Shown here: positions 1 through 7,140 of the stretch, in pieces
Layout of the letters: every line of letters starts with the position of its first letter
Numbering within the stretch: position 1 is the stretch's first letter
Source of the DNA: Sphaerochaeta sp.
Lineage (GTDB): Bacteria; Spirochaetota; Spirochaetia; Sphaerochaetales; Sphaerochaetaceae
Direction: 5' to 3'
DNA length: 10,486 nucleotides
NCBI GenBank assembly: GCA_003446545.1
Contig: DMAO01000149.1
Coordinates: forward strand, 1-10,486
Notes under the pieces: generated by a model
Databases searched by the model: none
What the model was told of the DNA's origin: nothing
Seen by the model: only the letters and a program-made list of their open reading frames with translations
Position numbers and translations under genes: made by a program

Positions 1-25
1 CAGTTAATACTGGCGTAGGGAAGCA
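1..25 (+). ncRNA. TPP riboswitch (THI element), 3' end only
   Basis: The first bases match the conserved 3' part of the thiamine pyrophosphate riboswitch: a small CAG...CTG helix around TTAATA, then GGCGTAGGGAAGC, which is the invariant GCG-AGGGAA closing segment. The 5' half lies outside the window, so the full fold cannot be checked. It sits 69 bp upstream of thiD and heads a thiamine operon, exactly where this element is expected. In this family TPP binding lowers expression of the downstream genes. Recognition rests on the motif plus the context. Confidence 0.88.
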
Positions 26-93
26 CATATCAAGCCGAATCATTGATAGTACTTGTCCTTTCCAGCAAGTGATACATATGAGGAGGATTTGAG
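26..93 (+). promoter_or_regulatory. riboswitch expression platform and thiD ribosome binding site
   Basis: This is the leader between the riboswitch core and thiD. TATCA at 28-32 can pair with TGATA at 44-48 or with TGATA at 70-74, which gives two mutually exclusive folds. A second hairpin, ACTTG (51-55) with CAAGT (66-70), has TCCTTTCC in its loop, which is partly complementary to the AGGAGG ribosome binding site at 81-86. No stem followed by a T-run is present. Control is therefore more likely at translation initiation than by an intrinsic terminator. The alternative pairings are inferred by eye. Confidence 0.5.
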
Positions 94-894
94 ATGAAAC
101 ATGTACTTACCATCGCAGGCTCGGATTGCAGCGGGGGCGCCGGCATCCAGGCAGACTTGAAGACTTTTGCAGCCCATGGCGTATACGGGATGAGTGTCAT
201 TCTCTCTGTAGTCGCAGAGAACACTACAAGAGTGATAGGGGCAGAACACATTTCCCCAGCTATGATAGCTGACCAGATACAAGCAGTATTTGAGGATATC
301 CGTGTTGATGCGGTTAAAATCGGCATGGTTCCTTCGCGACAAGCAATGGAAATTCTTGCTCTGGAACTGAAGAGGTGGAGCCCACGGAACATTGTTTTGG
401 ATCCGGTCATGGTTGCAAAAAATGGATTTGCCCTGATGGATTCCCAATTGGCACAGACGTTGGTCGAACTGGTATTTCCCTTAGCAGATGTGGTGACTCC
501 CAACATTCCCGAAGCCGAAATCCTTACAGGAATGAGCATAACAACACTAGCGGACATGGAAGAGGCAGCACGAAGAATCCATGGGTATGGACCACGCTAT
601 GTGCTGGTCAAGGGTGGCCATCGCTCCGAGGATGCAACAGACATTCTCTTTGATGGAAAACAGGTGCTAAAGTATACCTCAAAACGAATAGACACCAAAA
701 ATACGCACGGAACAGGGTGTACCTTTTCATCGGCAATTGCTGCGAACCTCGCATTGGGCAAGCCTATCGACCAAGCGGTAAAAGCAGCAAAAACCTATGT
801 GACCATGGCCATTGAGCACGCATTGCCCTTGGGAAACGGGTGTGGGCCCACACATCACTTCTATGACCTGTACAAAAACGGATTACCCCAATAA
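94..894 (+). CDS. thiD: hydroxymethylpyrimidine / phosphomethylpyrimidine kinase
   Basis: Cytoplasmic ribokinase-fold enzyme that phosphorylates HMP and then HMP-phosphate to HMP-pyrophosphate, the pyrimidine half used by ThiE. The 266 aa length is normal for the family. Visible motifs are the N-terminal substrate site AGSDCSGGAGIQADLKTF (8-25), DPVM near residue 103, TPNIPEAE in the middle, VKGGH before the active site, and NTHGTGCT (203-210) containing the anion hole and catalytic cysteine (C209). The start is fixed by AGGAGG eight bases upstream of the ATG. It is the first gene of the operon, under the TPP riboswitch. PdxK-type pyridoxal kinase is the main alternative in this superfamily, but the thiamine context and the motifs favour ThiD strongly. 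Confidence 0.97.
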   Translation: MKHVLTIAGSDCSGGAGIQADLKTFAAHGVYGMSVILSVVAENTTRVIGAEHISPAMIADQIQAVFEDIRVDAVKIGMVPSRQAMEILALELKRWSPRNIVLDPVMVAKNGFALMDSQLAQTLVELVFPLADVVTPNIPEAEILTGMSITTLADMEEAARRIHGYGPRYVLVKGGHRSEDATDILFDGKQVLKYTSKRIDTKNTHGTGCTFSSAIAANLALGKPIDQAVKAAKTYVTMAIEHALPLGNGCGPTHHFYDLYKNGLPQ

Positions 895-906
895 AGGAGA
901 ACTGAA

Positions 907-1731
907 ATGGACAAGCAACACATATATACAAGCAGCAAGAAGATACTGGAGACCATTCGGGAGCAAAAACCAATTATCCACCAGATAACCAATTATGTCA
1001 CGGTACAGGACTGTGCAAATGTCGTGCTTGCATTGGGGGGTTCCCCGATAATGGCCGATGCACAGGAGGAGCTTTATGAGATTGTACGACTGAGCAATGC
1101 TCTGGTCATCAATATTGGAACACTTAATGATTGTACACTTTCTTCCATGCAAAGAGCTTCTCGTTACGCCCGTGAATGTGGCATCCCCATTGTCCTTGAC
1201 CCTGTAGGATCGGGGGCTTCCACCTATAGGACAGATGCAGTGCAAAGCTTGATCTCAACTATTGTCCCTACTGTAATCCGCGGGAACCTCTCGGAGATTC
1301 AAAGCGTTGCACACTTGGGCAGCTTTACGTCGGGTGTGGATGCAGCTGTTGGAGATTGTGAGGAGCAGATAGCACAGAGCATGGAGCTAGCCTGCAATCT
1401 GGGCAGGAAACTCGGATGCATCATTGCCATTACAGGAAAGACTGACATTGTCTCGGATGGGACCTCAATTGCAACCATCGAAAACGGACATCCTGCCCTA
1501 ACCAGAATTACGGGAACAGGATGCATGAGTACTGCGATGGTCGGGACCTGCTGCGCAGTAACCGATGACTATTTCCCGGCTACCGTTACGGCTCTTCTTT
1601 GTATGGGCATCTCTGGCGAACTGGCAAGCATACACTCAGGTTTGGGAAGGTTCCATACCGCCTTGTTTGACTGCTTCAGCACCCTTGATGGTGATTTGCT
1701 GATGCAAAGGGGGAAACTTCATGTCAGATAA
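907..1731 (+). CDS. thiM: hydroxyethylthiazole kinase
   Basis: ATP-dependent kinase that phosphorylates 4-methyl-5-(2-hydroxyethyl)thiazole (THZ). It thereby salvages the thiazole half of thiamine for ThiE. The 274 aa length is typical. Motifs include HQITNYVT (25-32), NVVLALGGSPIMADA starting at residue 38, NIGTL, DPVGSGAS from D98, RGNLSEI, and the active-site GTGC (203-206) with C206 as the expected catalytic-region cysteine. The ribosome binding site AAAGGAGA (893-900) overlaps the thiD stop codon. The gap is only 12 bp, so the two genes are probably translated from one message. The 3' end overlaps cytX by 11 bp. Confidence 0.97.
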   Translation: MDKQHIYTSSKKILETIREQKPIIHQITNYVTVQDCANVVLALGGSPIMADAQEELYEIVRLSNALVINIGTLNDCTLSSMQRASRYARECGIPIVLDPVGSGASTYRTDAVQSLISTIVPTVIRGNLSEIQSVAHLGSFTSGVDAAVGDCEEQIAQSMELACNLGRKLGCIIAITGKTDIVSDGTSIATIENGHPALTRITGTGCMSTAMVGTCCAVTDDYFPATVTALLCMGISGELASIHSGLGRFHTALFDCFSTLDGDLLMQRGKLHVR

Positions 1732-2923
1732 TACCAAACCCAAGGGATTCTCGAGTCTCTCCTTGTTCCTGATTTGGGCAGGAGCGGCAATTTCTGTAGC
1801 CGAGATACTTTCTGGAAGTGCACTTGCCTCGCTGGGGTTCTCATCCGGGCTGAAAGCCATCGTCATCGGGCATGTAATCGGAGGAATCCTGCTTTATCTT
1901 GCTGCTGTCATGAGCGCTTCCCTGAGAGTTCCGGCCATGGAATCAACCCGTTACTCCTTTGGGCTCCATGGCTCGTATGTATTTTCTTTTTTCAATATCC
2001 TGCAACTGATCGGATGGACGTCCATCATGATGCTACAGGGGGCCCGTATATTTGATCAGATTACCGTATCGCTCTATGGGTATAGCAATCCCATTCTTTG
2101 GATGATAGGAATTGCTCTTTGCATTTCCCTTTGGCTGATGTTCATAGCACGCCAGCATGCAGGCCTCAACGCTCTGGTGGTGATCCTGTTGCTGCTGTTA
2201 AGCCTAGTGATGGGCTATCATCTGATAGGCAACCTTCCCACCCATACTGTAAAAGGGGGTTGGCCGGCGATTACCTTTTGGCAAGGGGTGGAATTGAATA
2301 TTGCCATGTGTCTCTCCTGGCTTCCCTTGATAGGGGATTACACCCAACAGGCCAGGCAGAAGGGAAGCGGCCCTTTGTGGAGTGCTATTGGCTATTCGGT
2401 TGTAGGGAGCTGTATGTTTGCATTGGGGCTGGGGTTATCCCTTGTTTCCGGGAGTTCTGATATTGCACTGATGCTGACAATTTCAGGGTTTGGGTTGGCG
2501 GCCCTTTTCATTGTATTCTTTTCGACAGTAACCACCACCTACCTAGATGCATATTCAGCGAGTGACAGTTTCATGAATATCTGGCCGTTGAGGCAGGGGA
2601 AGTTGCTTTCCCTACTATGTACGTTCATCAGCCTGCTCATCGCCCTTCTGCTGCCGATGGAAAACATTGAACCGTTCCTGTATCTCATTGGAGCCATCTT
2701 CTCTCCCCTGTATGCACTATTGTTTGTTGACTATTTCATCCTCCACAGGTCCCCGGCCCAAACAAAACACTGGGACTGGACCAACATGGTACTTTGGGCA
2801 ACTGGAATGGGGCTGTACTTCCTGATGCAAACCTTCACCTTTGATATAAGCAATTCCTTGCTCATCTTTCTGATTGTCGGTGGGAGCAGCGCCCTCATAA
2901 GGAGGATACAAAAGCATGCGTAA
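1721..2923 (+). CDS. cytX: CytX-type hydroxymethylpyrimidine permease (NCS1 family)
   Basis: Integral membrane transporter of 400 aa in the NCS1 nucleobase:cation symporter family. About twelve hydrophobic segments can be counted, from residue 12 to the C-terminus. The first carries IWAGAAISVAEILSG (18-32), typical of CytX. The third has the FNILQLIGWTSIM stretch, and GDYTQ follows the sixth. CytX is predicted in the literature to import the thiamine pyrimidine precursor HMP, largely from its co-occurrence with thi genes. That fits its position here between thiM and thiE. The start overlaps thiM by 11 bp in another frame, with AAAGGGGGA as ribosome binding site inside thiM. The substrate is inferred; cytosine or another pyrimidine is the alternative. 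Confidence 0.9.
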   Translation: MSDNTKPKGFSSLSLFLIWAGAAISVAEILSGSALASLGFSSGLKAIVIGHVIGGILLYLAAVMSASLRVPAMESTRYSFGLHGSYVFSFFNILQLIGWTSIMMLQGARIFDQITVSLYGYSNPILWMIGIALCISLWLMFIARQHAGLNALVVILLLLLSLVMGYHLIGNLPTHTVKGGWPAITFWQGVELNIAMCLSWLPLIGDYTQQARQKGSGPLWSAIGYSVVGSCMFALGLGLSLVSGSSDIALMLTISGFGLAALFIVFFSTVTTTYLDAYSASDSFMNIWPLRQGKLLSLLCTFISLLIALLLPMENIEPFLYLIGAIFSPLYALLFVDYFILHRSPAQTKHWDWTNMVLWATGMGLYFLMQTFTFDISNSLLIFLIVGGSSALIRRIQKHA

Positions 2924-3623
2924 GGTTGATTATACCCTATATATGGTAACCGATCGGACACTTATGAGAACCAAGACCTTAGAAGCGTGTATAGAACAGG
3001 CTCTTTGCGGTGGTGTTACGCTGGTGCAATTGCGGGAAAAACACCTGGAAACCGATGCATTCATCAGTTTGGGGAAGAGGGTCAAGAGTCTCTGTGATAC
3101 GTATAACGTCCCTCTGGTAATCAATGATCGCCTAGACGTTGCTATCGGGGTGAATGCTTGTGGGGTGCATATCGGACAGGATGACATGTCCGCATCCGTT
3201 GCCCGTGCCATGCTGGGTCCTCAGCGCTTGTTGGGTGTCTCGGTGACCAGTGTGGCTCAGGCTATCAGAGCACAGGCTGATGGAGCGGACTATCTAGGGG
3301 TTGGGGCCATGTTTGTCACCCAGACCAAACAGGATGCTTCGTATGTTTCCCTACAAACATTGGCAGCAATACGCAAAGCAGTGAATCTGCCGATTGTGAC
3401 CATCGGTGGCATGAACAAGGAGACTATTCCATTGTGTGAACCCTATTGCATGCAAGGGTTTGCGGTGGTTTCGGCTCTGGTAAATCAACCGGACGTGTAT
3501 CGTGCAGCCAAGGAATTGAGACAGTATGCTGCCAAGTATTCCTTTCCATCCGAAAAGAGAATACTATCCTGGCCTAGGGCGCAAACTCCCTCAGCAGTGC
3601 CCATACAACCAGCTGGCTGGTAG
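2916..3623 (+). CDS. thiE: thiamine phosphate synthase with an unusual C-terminal tail
   Basis: TIM-barrel enzyme that joins HMP-pyrophosphate and THZ-phosphate to give thiamine phosphate. Family motifs appear in order: YMVTDR (9-14), VQLREK (37-42), INDR (69-72), GVHIGQDD (83-90), GVGAMFVTQTK (128-138), IGGM (163-166) and VVSA (184-187). The start overlaps cytX by 8 bp and is preceded by AAGGAGG. The fold should end near residue 205-210, the usual family length. Here the frame continues to 235 with a low-complexity tail rich in S, P, Q and R. That tail is encoded by a stem-loop (3535-3565) and by 50 bp antisense to the end of the converging LuxR-type gene. The tail is probably not part of the enzyme core and may reflect loss of an earlier stop codon. 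Confidence 0.96.
   Translation: MRKVDYTLYMVTDRTLMRTKTLEACIEQALCGGVTLVQLREKHLETDAFISLGKRVKSLCDTYNVPLVINDRLDVAIGVNACGVHIGQDDMSASVARAMLGPQRLLGVSVTSVAQAIRAQADGADYLGVGAMFVTQTKQDASYVSLQTLAAIRKAVNLPIVTIGGMNKETIPLCEPYCMQGFAVVSALVNQPDVYRAAKELRQYAAKYSFPSEKRILSWPRAQTPSAVPIQPAGW
3535..3565 (-). terminator. stem-loop just past the LuxR-type gene stop (possible 3'-end signal)
   Basis: On the - strand AGTATTC and GAATACT form a perfect 7-bp outer stem. An inner CTTTTC / GGAAAG stem continues it with a GGAT loop and one bulged T. The hairpin begins 8 nt after the stop codon of the LuxR-type gene. No clear T-run follows on either strand, so it could be a weak or Rho-assisted terminator or an mRNA-stabilising hairpin. 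It lies inside the tail-coding part of thiE. Confidence 0.4.
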
Positions 3624-4140
3624 TATGCATCCCTGTCTTCAGAAACAGGTTCTTCTTGTGAGCATAGACTGTCGATAGCTTGATACCCATCTTGGCAGCT
3701 ATCTCCTTGTTCTCTTCCCCACTGAGGATCAGGGCGATGACCTGTCTCTCCCTGAGGGTGAGGGAACAGGAGGGCTCCTCTTTGCACTGGTTTGGGTTGA
3801 CTGTGATAAGGGTTTTAATCGCATCACCAAGACCTTGCATATCGATGCTCTCCTCCACTACCTTGCACGTGGTGCTGTCCATCATCCTGAGCACGGAAAA
3901 CTGGGTTATGGGGGAAAATACCAACAGGGGGATATCCTTATAGGAAAGCATCACCTTCTTCAGGCTGAGCAGGGAGGGAAGGTTCTCTGTCCTACTTATC
4001 AGGATATGGCAATCCTCTGTTCTGGTTGACTTCGACACAGGGTGAGTCTCAGAGATTAACCAAGGCAACCTCTCTGTCTTGCCGAGCAGGAACCTTCGGT
4101 CTTCTTCATTTCTGTAGAGTAGTATGGCTTTTTTTCGCAT
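3574..4140 (-). CDS. LuxR-family DNA-binding protein with degenerate receiver-like N-terminus
   Basis: 188 aa. The C-terminal third (residues 127-183) is a clear LuxR/NarL helix-turn-helix: LTLRERQVIALILSGEENKEI leads into IAAKMGIK and STVYAHKKNLFLKTG. The N-terminal 115 residues follow the hydrophobic pattern of a receiver domain: a beta strand AILLY at the start, HILIS at 45-49, and IPLLVFS at 70-76. The expected phosphoacceptor Asp after the third strand is absent (S49, R50), and the acidic pair near residue 10 is shifted to EED (12-14). It is therefore probably not controlled by ordinary His-Asp phosphotransfer. No histidine kinase is nearby. It is the last gene of the unit behind the glycosidase and UPF0178 genes, 25 bp after the latter, without a recognisable Shine-Dalgarno. 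Its target genes are unknown. Confidence 0.83.
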   Translation of the reverse strand: MRKKAILLYRNEEDRRFLLGKTERLPWLISETHPVSKSTRTEDCHILISRTENLPSLLSLKKVMLSYKDIPLLVFSPITQFSVLRMMDSTTCKVVEESIDMQGLGDAIKTLITVNPNQCKEEPSCSLTLRERQVIALILSGEENKEIAAKMGIKLSTVYAHKKNLFLKTGMHTTSQLVVWALLREFAP

Positions 4141-4150
4141 TACACTACAA

Positions 4151-4175
4151 GAAGCAAAGGTATTGCTATTGCTTC
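4151..4175 (-). repeat. inverted repeat at the UPF0178 / LuxR-type gene junction
   Basis: GAAGCAA (4151-4157) and TTGCTTC (4169-4175) form a perfect 7-bp inverted repeat with an 11-nt loop. On the - strand the hairpin covers the stop codon of the UPF0178 gene and ends about 10 nt before the ATG of the LuxR-type gene, where a ribosome binding site would be expected. It may modulate translational coupling. There is no T-run to suggest a terminator. Confidence 0.45.
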
Positions 4176-4699
4176 ACGGTAAGTTTGTGAAGCATGGTAT
4201 TGAGGGAATCGGAAAATGCCTTGGTCTCTTTTGGTCCCATGGGTTTGTGCTTTTCACTAAAAATGCCCATTTCTCGAAACTCCTTCATGGTGTTTCGTAG
4301 GGAGAGCCTTTGGGCCATGCTCTCCTTGGTAAACACACCACCGCGGTCATCAATGGTGGGAATGTCCTTCTCAACCAGGCGCGCCGCGAGGGGAATGTCA
4401 TGGGTAACCGCCAGACAAGGAAGCGTGGCATTATCGACTATCCAGTTGTCGGCGCTGTCCATGTCTGCTTCCACCACAATATTCTCTATCTTGCTCGTGA
4501 TGGAGCGGAGATCCTCTATACCCCGTTGTCCAGCCTCAGATCTCAGCTTGGCGGTATGTTGCTCATAGGCAGTCTGCACATCCTTCAAAGGCCGGTCGGC
4601 TACAAAGAATGCTGCATAGTCATTCTTGACAATGCACCTGAGTAGAATGGTACGAAGGTTCTTGGGACACGAATCAGCGTCAATGTACAGGGTAAACAT
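4166..4699 (-). CDS. UPF0178 family protein (YaiI/YqxD-like)
   Basis: 177 aa, a PIN-like-fold family of unproven function, cytoplasmic with no signal peptide. Family landmarks are all present: an acidic N-terminal strand YIDADSCP (5-12), DSADNWIV in the middle, THDIPLAARLVEK, DRGGVF, then ESMAQRLSLRNTM. Usual members have about 150 residues. This one has a longer segment between the second strand (FFVADRP) and the DSADN motif, charged and probably helical (about residues 40-75). The ATG lies only 3 bp after the stop of the glycosidase gene, with only a weak AGGG before it, which suggests translational coupling. The function is unknown. The conserved aspartates suggest metal binding or a nuclease-like role, which is inference from the fold family. 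Confidence 0.9.
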   Translation of the reverse strand: MFTLYIDADSCPKNLRTILLRCIVKNDYAAFFVADRPLKDVQTAYEQHTAKLRSEAGQRGIEDLRSITSKIENIVVEADMDSADNWIVDNATLPCLAVTHDIPLAARLVEKDIPTIDDRGGVFTKESMAQRLSLRNTMKEFREMGIFSEKHKPMGPKETKAFSDSLNTMLHKLTVKQ

Positions 4700-4702
4700 A
4701 CC

Positions 4703-7039
4703 CTAGACTACTGTAAAACCGATGGTTTTGTCACCCATGTAGCTGGAAATGGTAACCTTTGCCTTACCCTTTTCCCCTATGGTACGCACATAGACTACTG
4801 CAGTCCCCCCTTCACATACCGATAAGGCGGGGGAAACCAGCTTGAGGGGACCTTCCACTGAGACGGTAAAGGGTTCGTGGGCATAGCTAAGAGGCATACT
4901 CATTCCCTTTTTTCGTACAGAGACATTGAGAGAGACCATCGAGTAGGTATCACCAAGGGGTATGGTAGTTGAGCGGGTTTCAACTTCCAGGTAGGGTTGC
5001 TTGTGTTCCCCATAGGACTCGATACAGACTACCTCATCGTCTACCAGGCCTTCAAAGCGCCACCGTGACGCAGCAGAACCCCAGTTGCCCACATACTTGG
5101 CAAACAGGGCCACCCCATCTTCATACTTGAGGCGGTAGCGCAGAAGAAACCAAATCATACGTATCTTGTCCAGGGGGGTAAGAGAGAGCCCCTGCTCTCC
5201 TACCTTGTTGAGCAAGACCCTGAGTCTGCCCCTATCACGCTTGGAGAGATAGGTTTCCTTCTCAAGGCGCTTTCCTATCAAATCAGTGAGCAATACCGGG
5301 GGATGGGGAAGGTGTGGGAAGCTCTTCCTGTCGGGATAGTAGGTCCCCACCTCCTCGTCCTGGAAAAAGACGCGCACGCTATCACAGTTGGTGGCAACAA
5401 GCAGGGCCCCTATGCTTGCCTTGGGAAAATCCCCGTTGTCAGGGGCAGAGGAGAGGGCCATCACAGGCTCTCTCTCCTTCTGGCTCATATAGGCATAGGC
5501 TGCCAGTTTGGCGGCCCTTCCCTGGTCACAGACACCATGGTAACAGACCTGGTTGCCGCTTCCGAAGTTGCTATGGGTGTTGTAGTCGTTCATGCACCAC
5601 CCTATGGCCCCACTGATACCATCGGAGCCAAACATCGCATCAAGGGTGCGATAATGCCTCAGGGCATGTTCCTTTCGCTGTATGGGATTGTCATAGCGCT
5701 TGGTGGGGAACATATGCCCACAAAACTCGGTCACCATGTAGGGAAACTCGCCACTGCAGATTGTTTCCTTCTTCGCCAGGCCGGCAGTATTTCCATCATG
5801 GGAGAAATCATTGTAGGTGTAGACATCCTCGAGGAAGGAACTCTTTGCAAAGTTTCTTACCCCCCCGGTCTGTCTGTTCGGATCGAGTTTTCTTGCAAGG
5901 GTATTGGTAGCGGCATAGAGCTCATCATCATCGGCTGACTCGTTGATGCGCACCCCCCACAGGATAATCGAAGGATGGTTGAAATCACGCTCGATCATGC
6001 CTTCGACATTGTCCACGCAGAGTTGGCGCCACTCTTCCTGTTCGGAAAGGTGTTGCCAACCTGGTATCTCTTCAAAGACCAGAATTCCCAGCTCATCACA
6101 TGCATCCAAGAAGGCGGGATGCTGTGGATAGTGGCTGGTACGCACAAGATCGACACCTAGCTCCTTAAGGCGCAGGGCATCCTCGCGTTGTCCGCTTTCT
6201 GGCATTGCATAGCCCACATAGGGATAGCTCTGGTGACGGTTCAAGCCGATGAGCTTGCGTTTCCTTCCGTTGAGGAAGAACCCATCCTTGGTAAAACGAG
6301 CTGATCGCGATCCAAAACGCACACGCTTCGTCTCGCCATTCTCCAAGGCAAGTTCAAAGGTATAGAGCTTGGGATTCTCTAAAGACCACCTTTGCAGGGA
6401 CAGGGAGGTGCACTCTGATGAAAAATCGTCATGCAGAAGCAGATCCTCCACACGGTAAAGCTCCTTTGTCCCGTCCAGGATACGGGCAGTATAGGTCAAC
6501 CCACGTGCCAAGAGGGTCTTTGCCCGAAAGCGGACCTCTTCAGGCTTCTGGCTTTCAACCTGCACTGAGAGCACCCTCTGCTCTTGGTGCATACTAATGC
6601 TGGCCTCACGATAGATTCCTCCAAACGTAAGGTAGTCTAAGCTCCCTCCAAAGGGAGGGATGGCTGCATCTTCGCGGCTGTCCACCACCACAGCAACAAG
6701 GATCGAGGTTTTCTTCCCCAAGGGTATTTCAAAGGGCAGATACCCCCCCTTATGGGTATATAGCAACAGGCCATCACCATACACCTTCGCTTGGGAGGCA
6801 ATGCCCTCAAAACGCAACGAGGCTGAGCAATGGTCAGGAAGTTCAAGCTGGAGGTGTTTCCGATAGGTGCTGACAAAGCAAACTGATTCCTCGTCAAAGT
6901 AGTGACGGCTCAGCAACACATTGGCATGGGGAAGGTCGACCTGCTCCCAATGGGAATCATCATACCGCTTCTGGCAATATTCCTTAGTGTAATCAGCTCT
7001 GTAGAGCCACCCATTGTTGACAGCTATTCTCTTTTCCAT
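4703..7039 (-). CDS. glycoside hydrolase family 2 (beta-galactosidase-like)
   Basis: 778 aa intracellular exo-glycosidase with no signal peptide. Domain order: N-terminal sugar-binding jelly roll (about 1-150, with DDSHWEQVDLPH and PFGGSLDYLTFGGIYR), an Ig-like domain (about 155-245, ending NPKLYTFEL), a TIM barrel (about 255-545) and beta-sandwich C-terminal domains. The barrel holds GLNRHQ (265-270), RTSHYP (300-305), the acid/base motif NHPSIILWGVRINES with E367, the nucleophile motif VTEFCGHMFPTK with E438, and WCMNDYNTH followed by CYHGV. The 71-residue spacing of the two glutamates suits the family. The motif set resembles LacZ-like members more than glucuronidases, but the substrate is not proven. 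Ribosome binding site AGGGGAGA lies just upstream of the ATG. It leads the - strand unit with the UPF0178 gene. Confidence 0.92.
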   Translation of the reverse strand: MEKRIAVNNGWLYRADYTKEYCQKRYDDSHWEQVDLPHANVLLSRHYFDEESVCFVSTYRKHLQLELPDHCSASLRFEGIASQAKVYGDGLLLYTHKGGYLPFEIPLGKKTSILVAVVVDSREDAAIPPFGGSLDYLTFGGIYREASISMHQEQRVLSVQVESQKPEEVRFRAKTLLARGLTYTARILDGTKELYRVEDLLLHDDFSSECTSLSLQRWSLENPKLYTFELALENGETKRVRFGSRSARFTKDGFFLNGRKRKLIGLNRHQSYPYVGYAMPESGQREDALRLKELGVDLVRTSHYPQHPAFLDACDELGILVFEEIPGWQHLSEQEEWRQLCVDNVEGMIERDFNHPSIILWGVRINESADDDELYAATNTLARKLDPNRQTGGVRNFAKSSFLEDVYTYNDFSHDGNTAGLAKKETICSGEFPYMVTEFCGHMFPTKRYDNPIQRKEHALRHYRTLDAMFGSDGISGAIGWCMNDYNTHSNFGSGNQVCYHGVCDQGRAAKLAAYAYMSQKEREPVMALSSAPDNGDFPKASIGALLVATNCDSVRVFFQDEEVGTYYPDRKSFPHLPHPPVLLTDLIGKRLEKETYLSKRDRGRLRVLLNKVGEQGLSLTPLDKIRMIWFLLRYRLKYEDGVALFAKYVGNWGSAASRWRFEGLVDDEVVCIESYGEHKQPYLEVETRSTTIPLGDTYSMVSLNVSVRKKGMSMPLSYAHEPFTVSVEGPLKLVSPALSVCEGGTAVVYVRTIGEKGKAKVTISSYMGDKTIGFTVV

Positions 7040-7080
7040 ACTATCTCCCCTTCACATTGGTATACCAGATGGGCAAGCTG

Positions 7081-7113
7081 GTTGCAACAAAAGAAGATAA
7101 CCTGTTGCAAAAT
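7081..7113 (-). promoter_or_regulatory. paired GTTGCAA boxes, candidate operator of the glycosidase unit
   Basis: TTGCAACA (7082-7089) and TGTTGCAA (7103-7110) form a perfect 8-bp inverted repeat 13 bp apart. Each half is itself nearly palindromic around TTGCAA, so they can also be read as two direct GTTGCAA sites 23 bp apart. They lie about 42-71 bp upstream of the glycosidase start. Arrangements like this are typical of operators for LacI-type or similar sugar-responsive repressors. The regulator is not in the window. A TTGACA at 7141-7136 (- strand) could be a -35 element, but no good -10 is found at normal spacing. Confidence 0.45.
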
Positions 7114-7140
7114 AGGGATTTTGTATAAGTTACTCTGTCA

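Noticed and set aside
30..557. Open frame of 175 codons on the - strand over the riboswitch and thiD
   Set aside because: It runs antisense to the N-terminal motifs of thiD and would read through the riboswitch. No protein family is recognisable.
5303..5938. Open frame of 211 codons on the + strand
   Set aside because: It lies wholly antisense to the catalytic part of the GH2 gene, whose motifs are unmistakable. The translation has no recognisable domain.
7082..7110. The TTGCAACA inverted repeat as a transposon end
   Set aside because: It lies outside the IS605-type right end at 7157. IS200/IS605 elements lack terminal inverted repeats, and an operator is the better reading.
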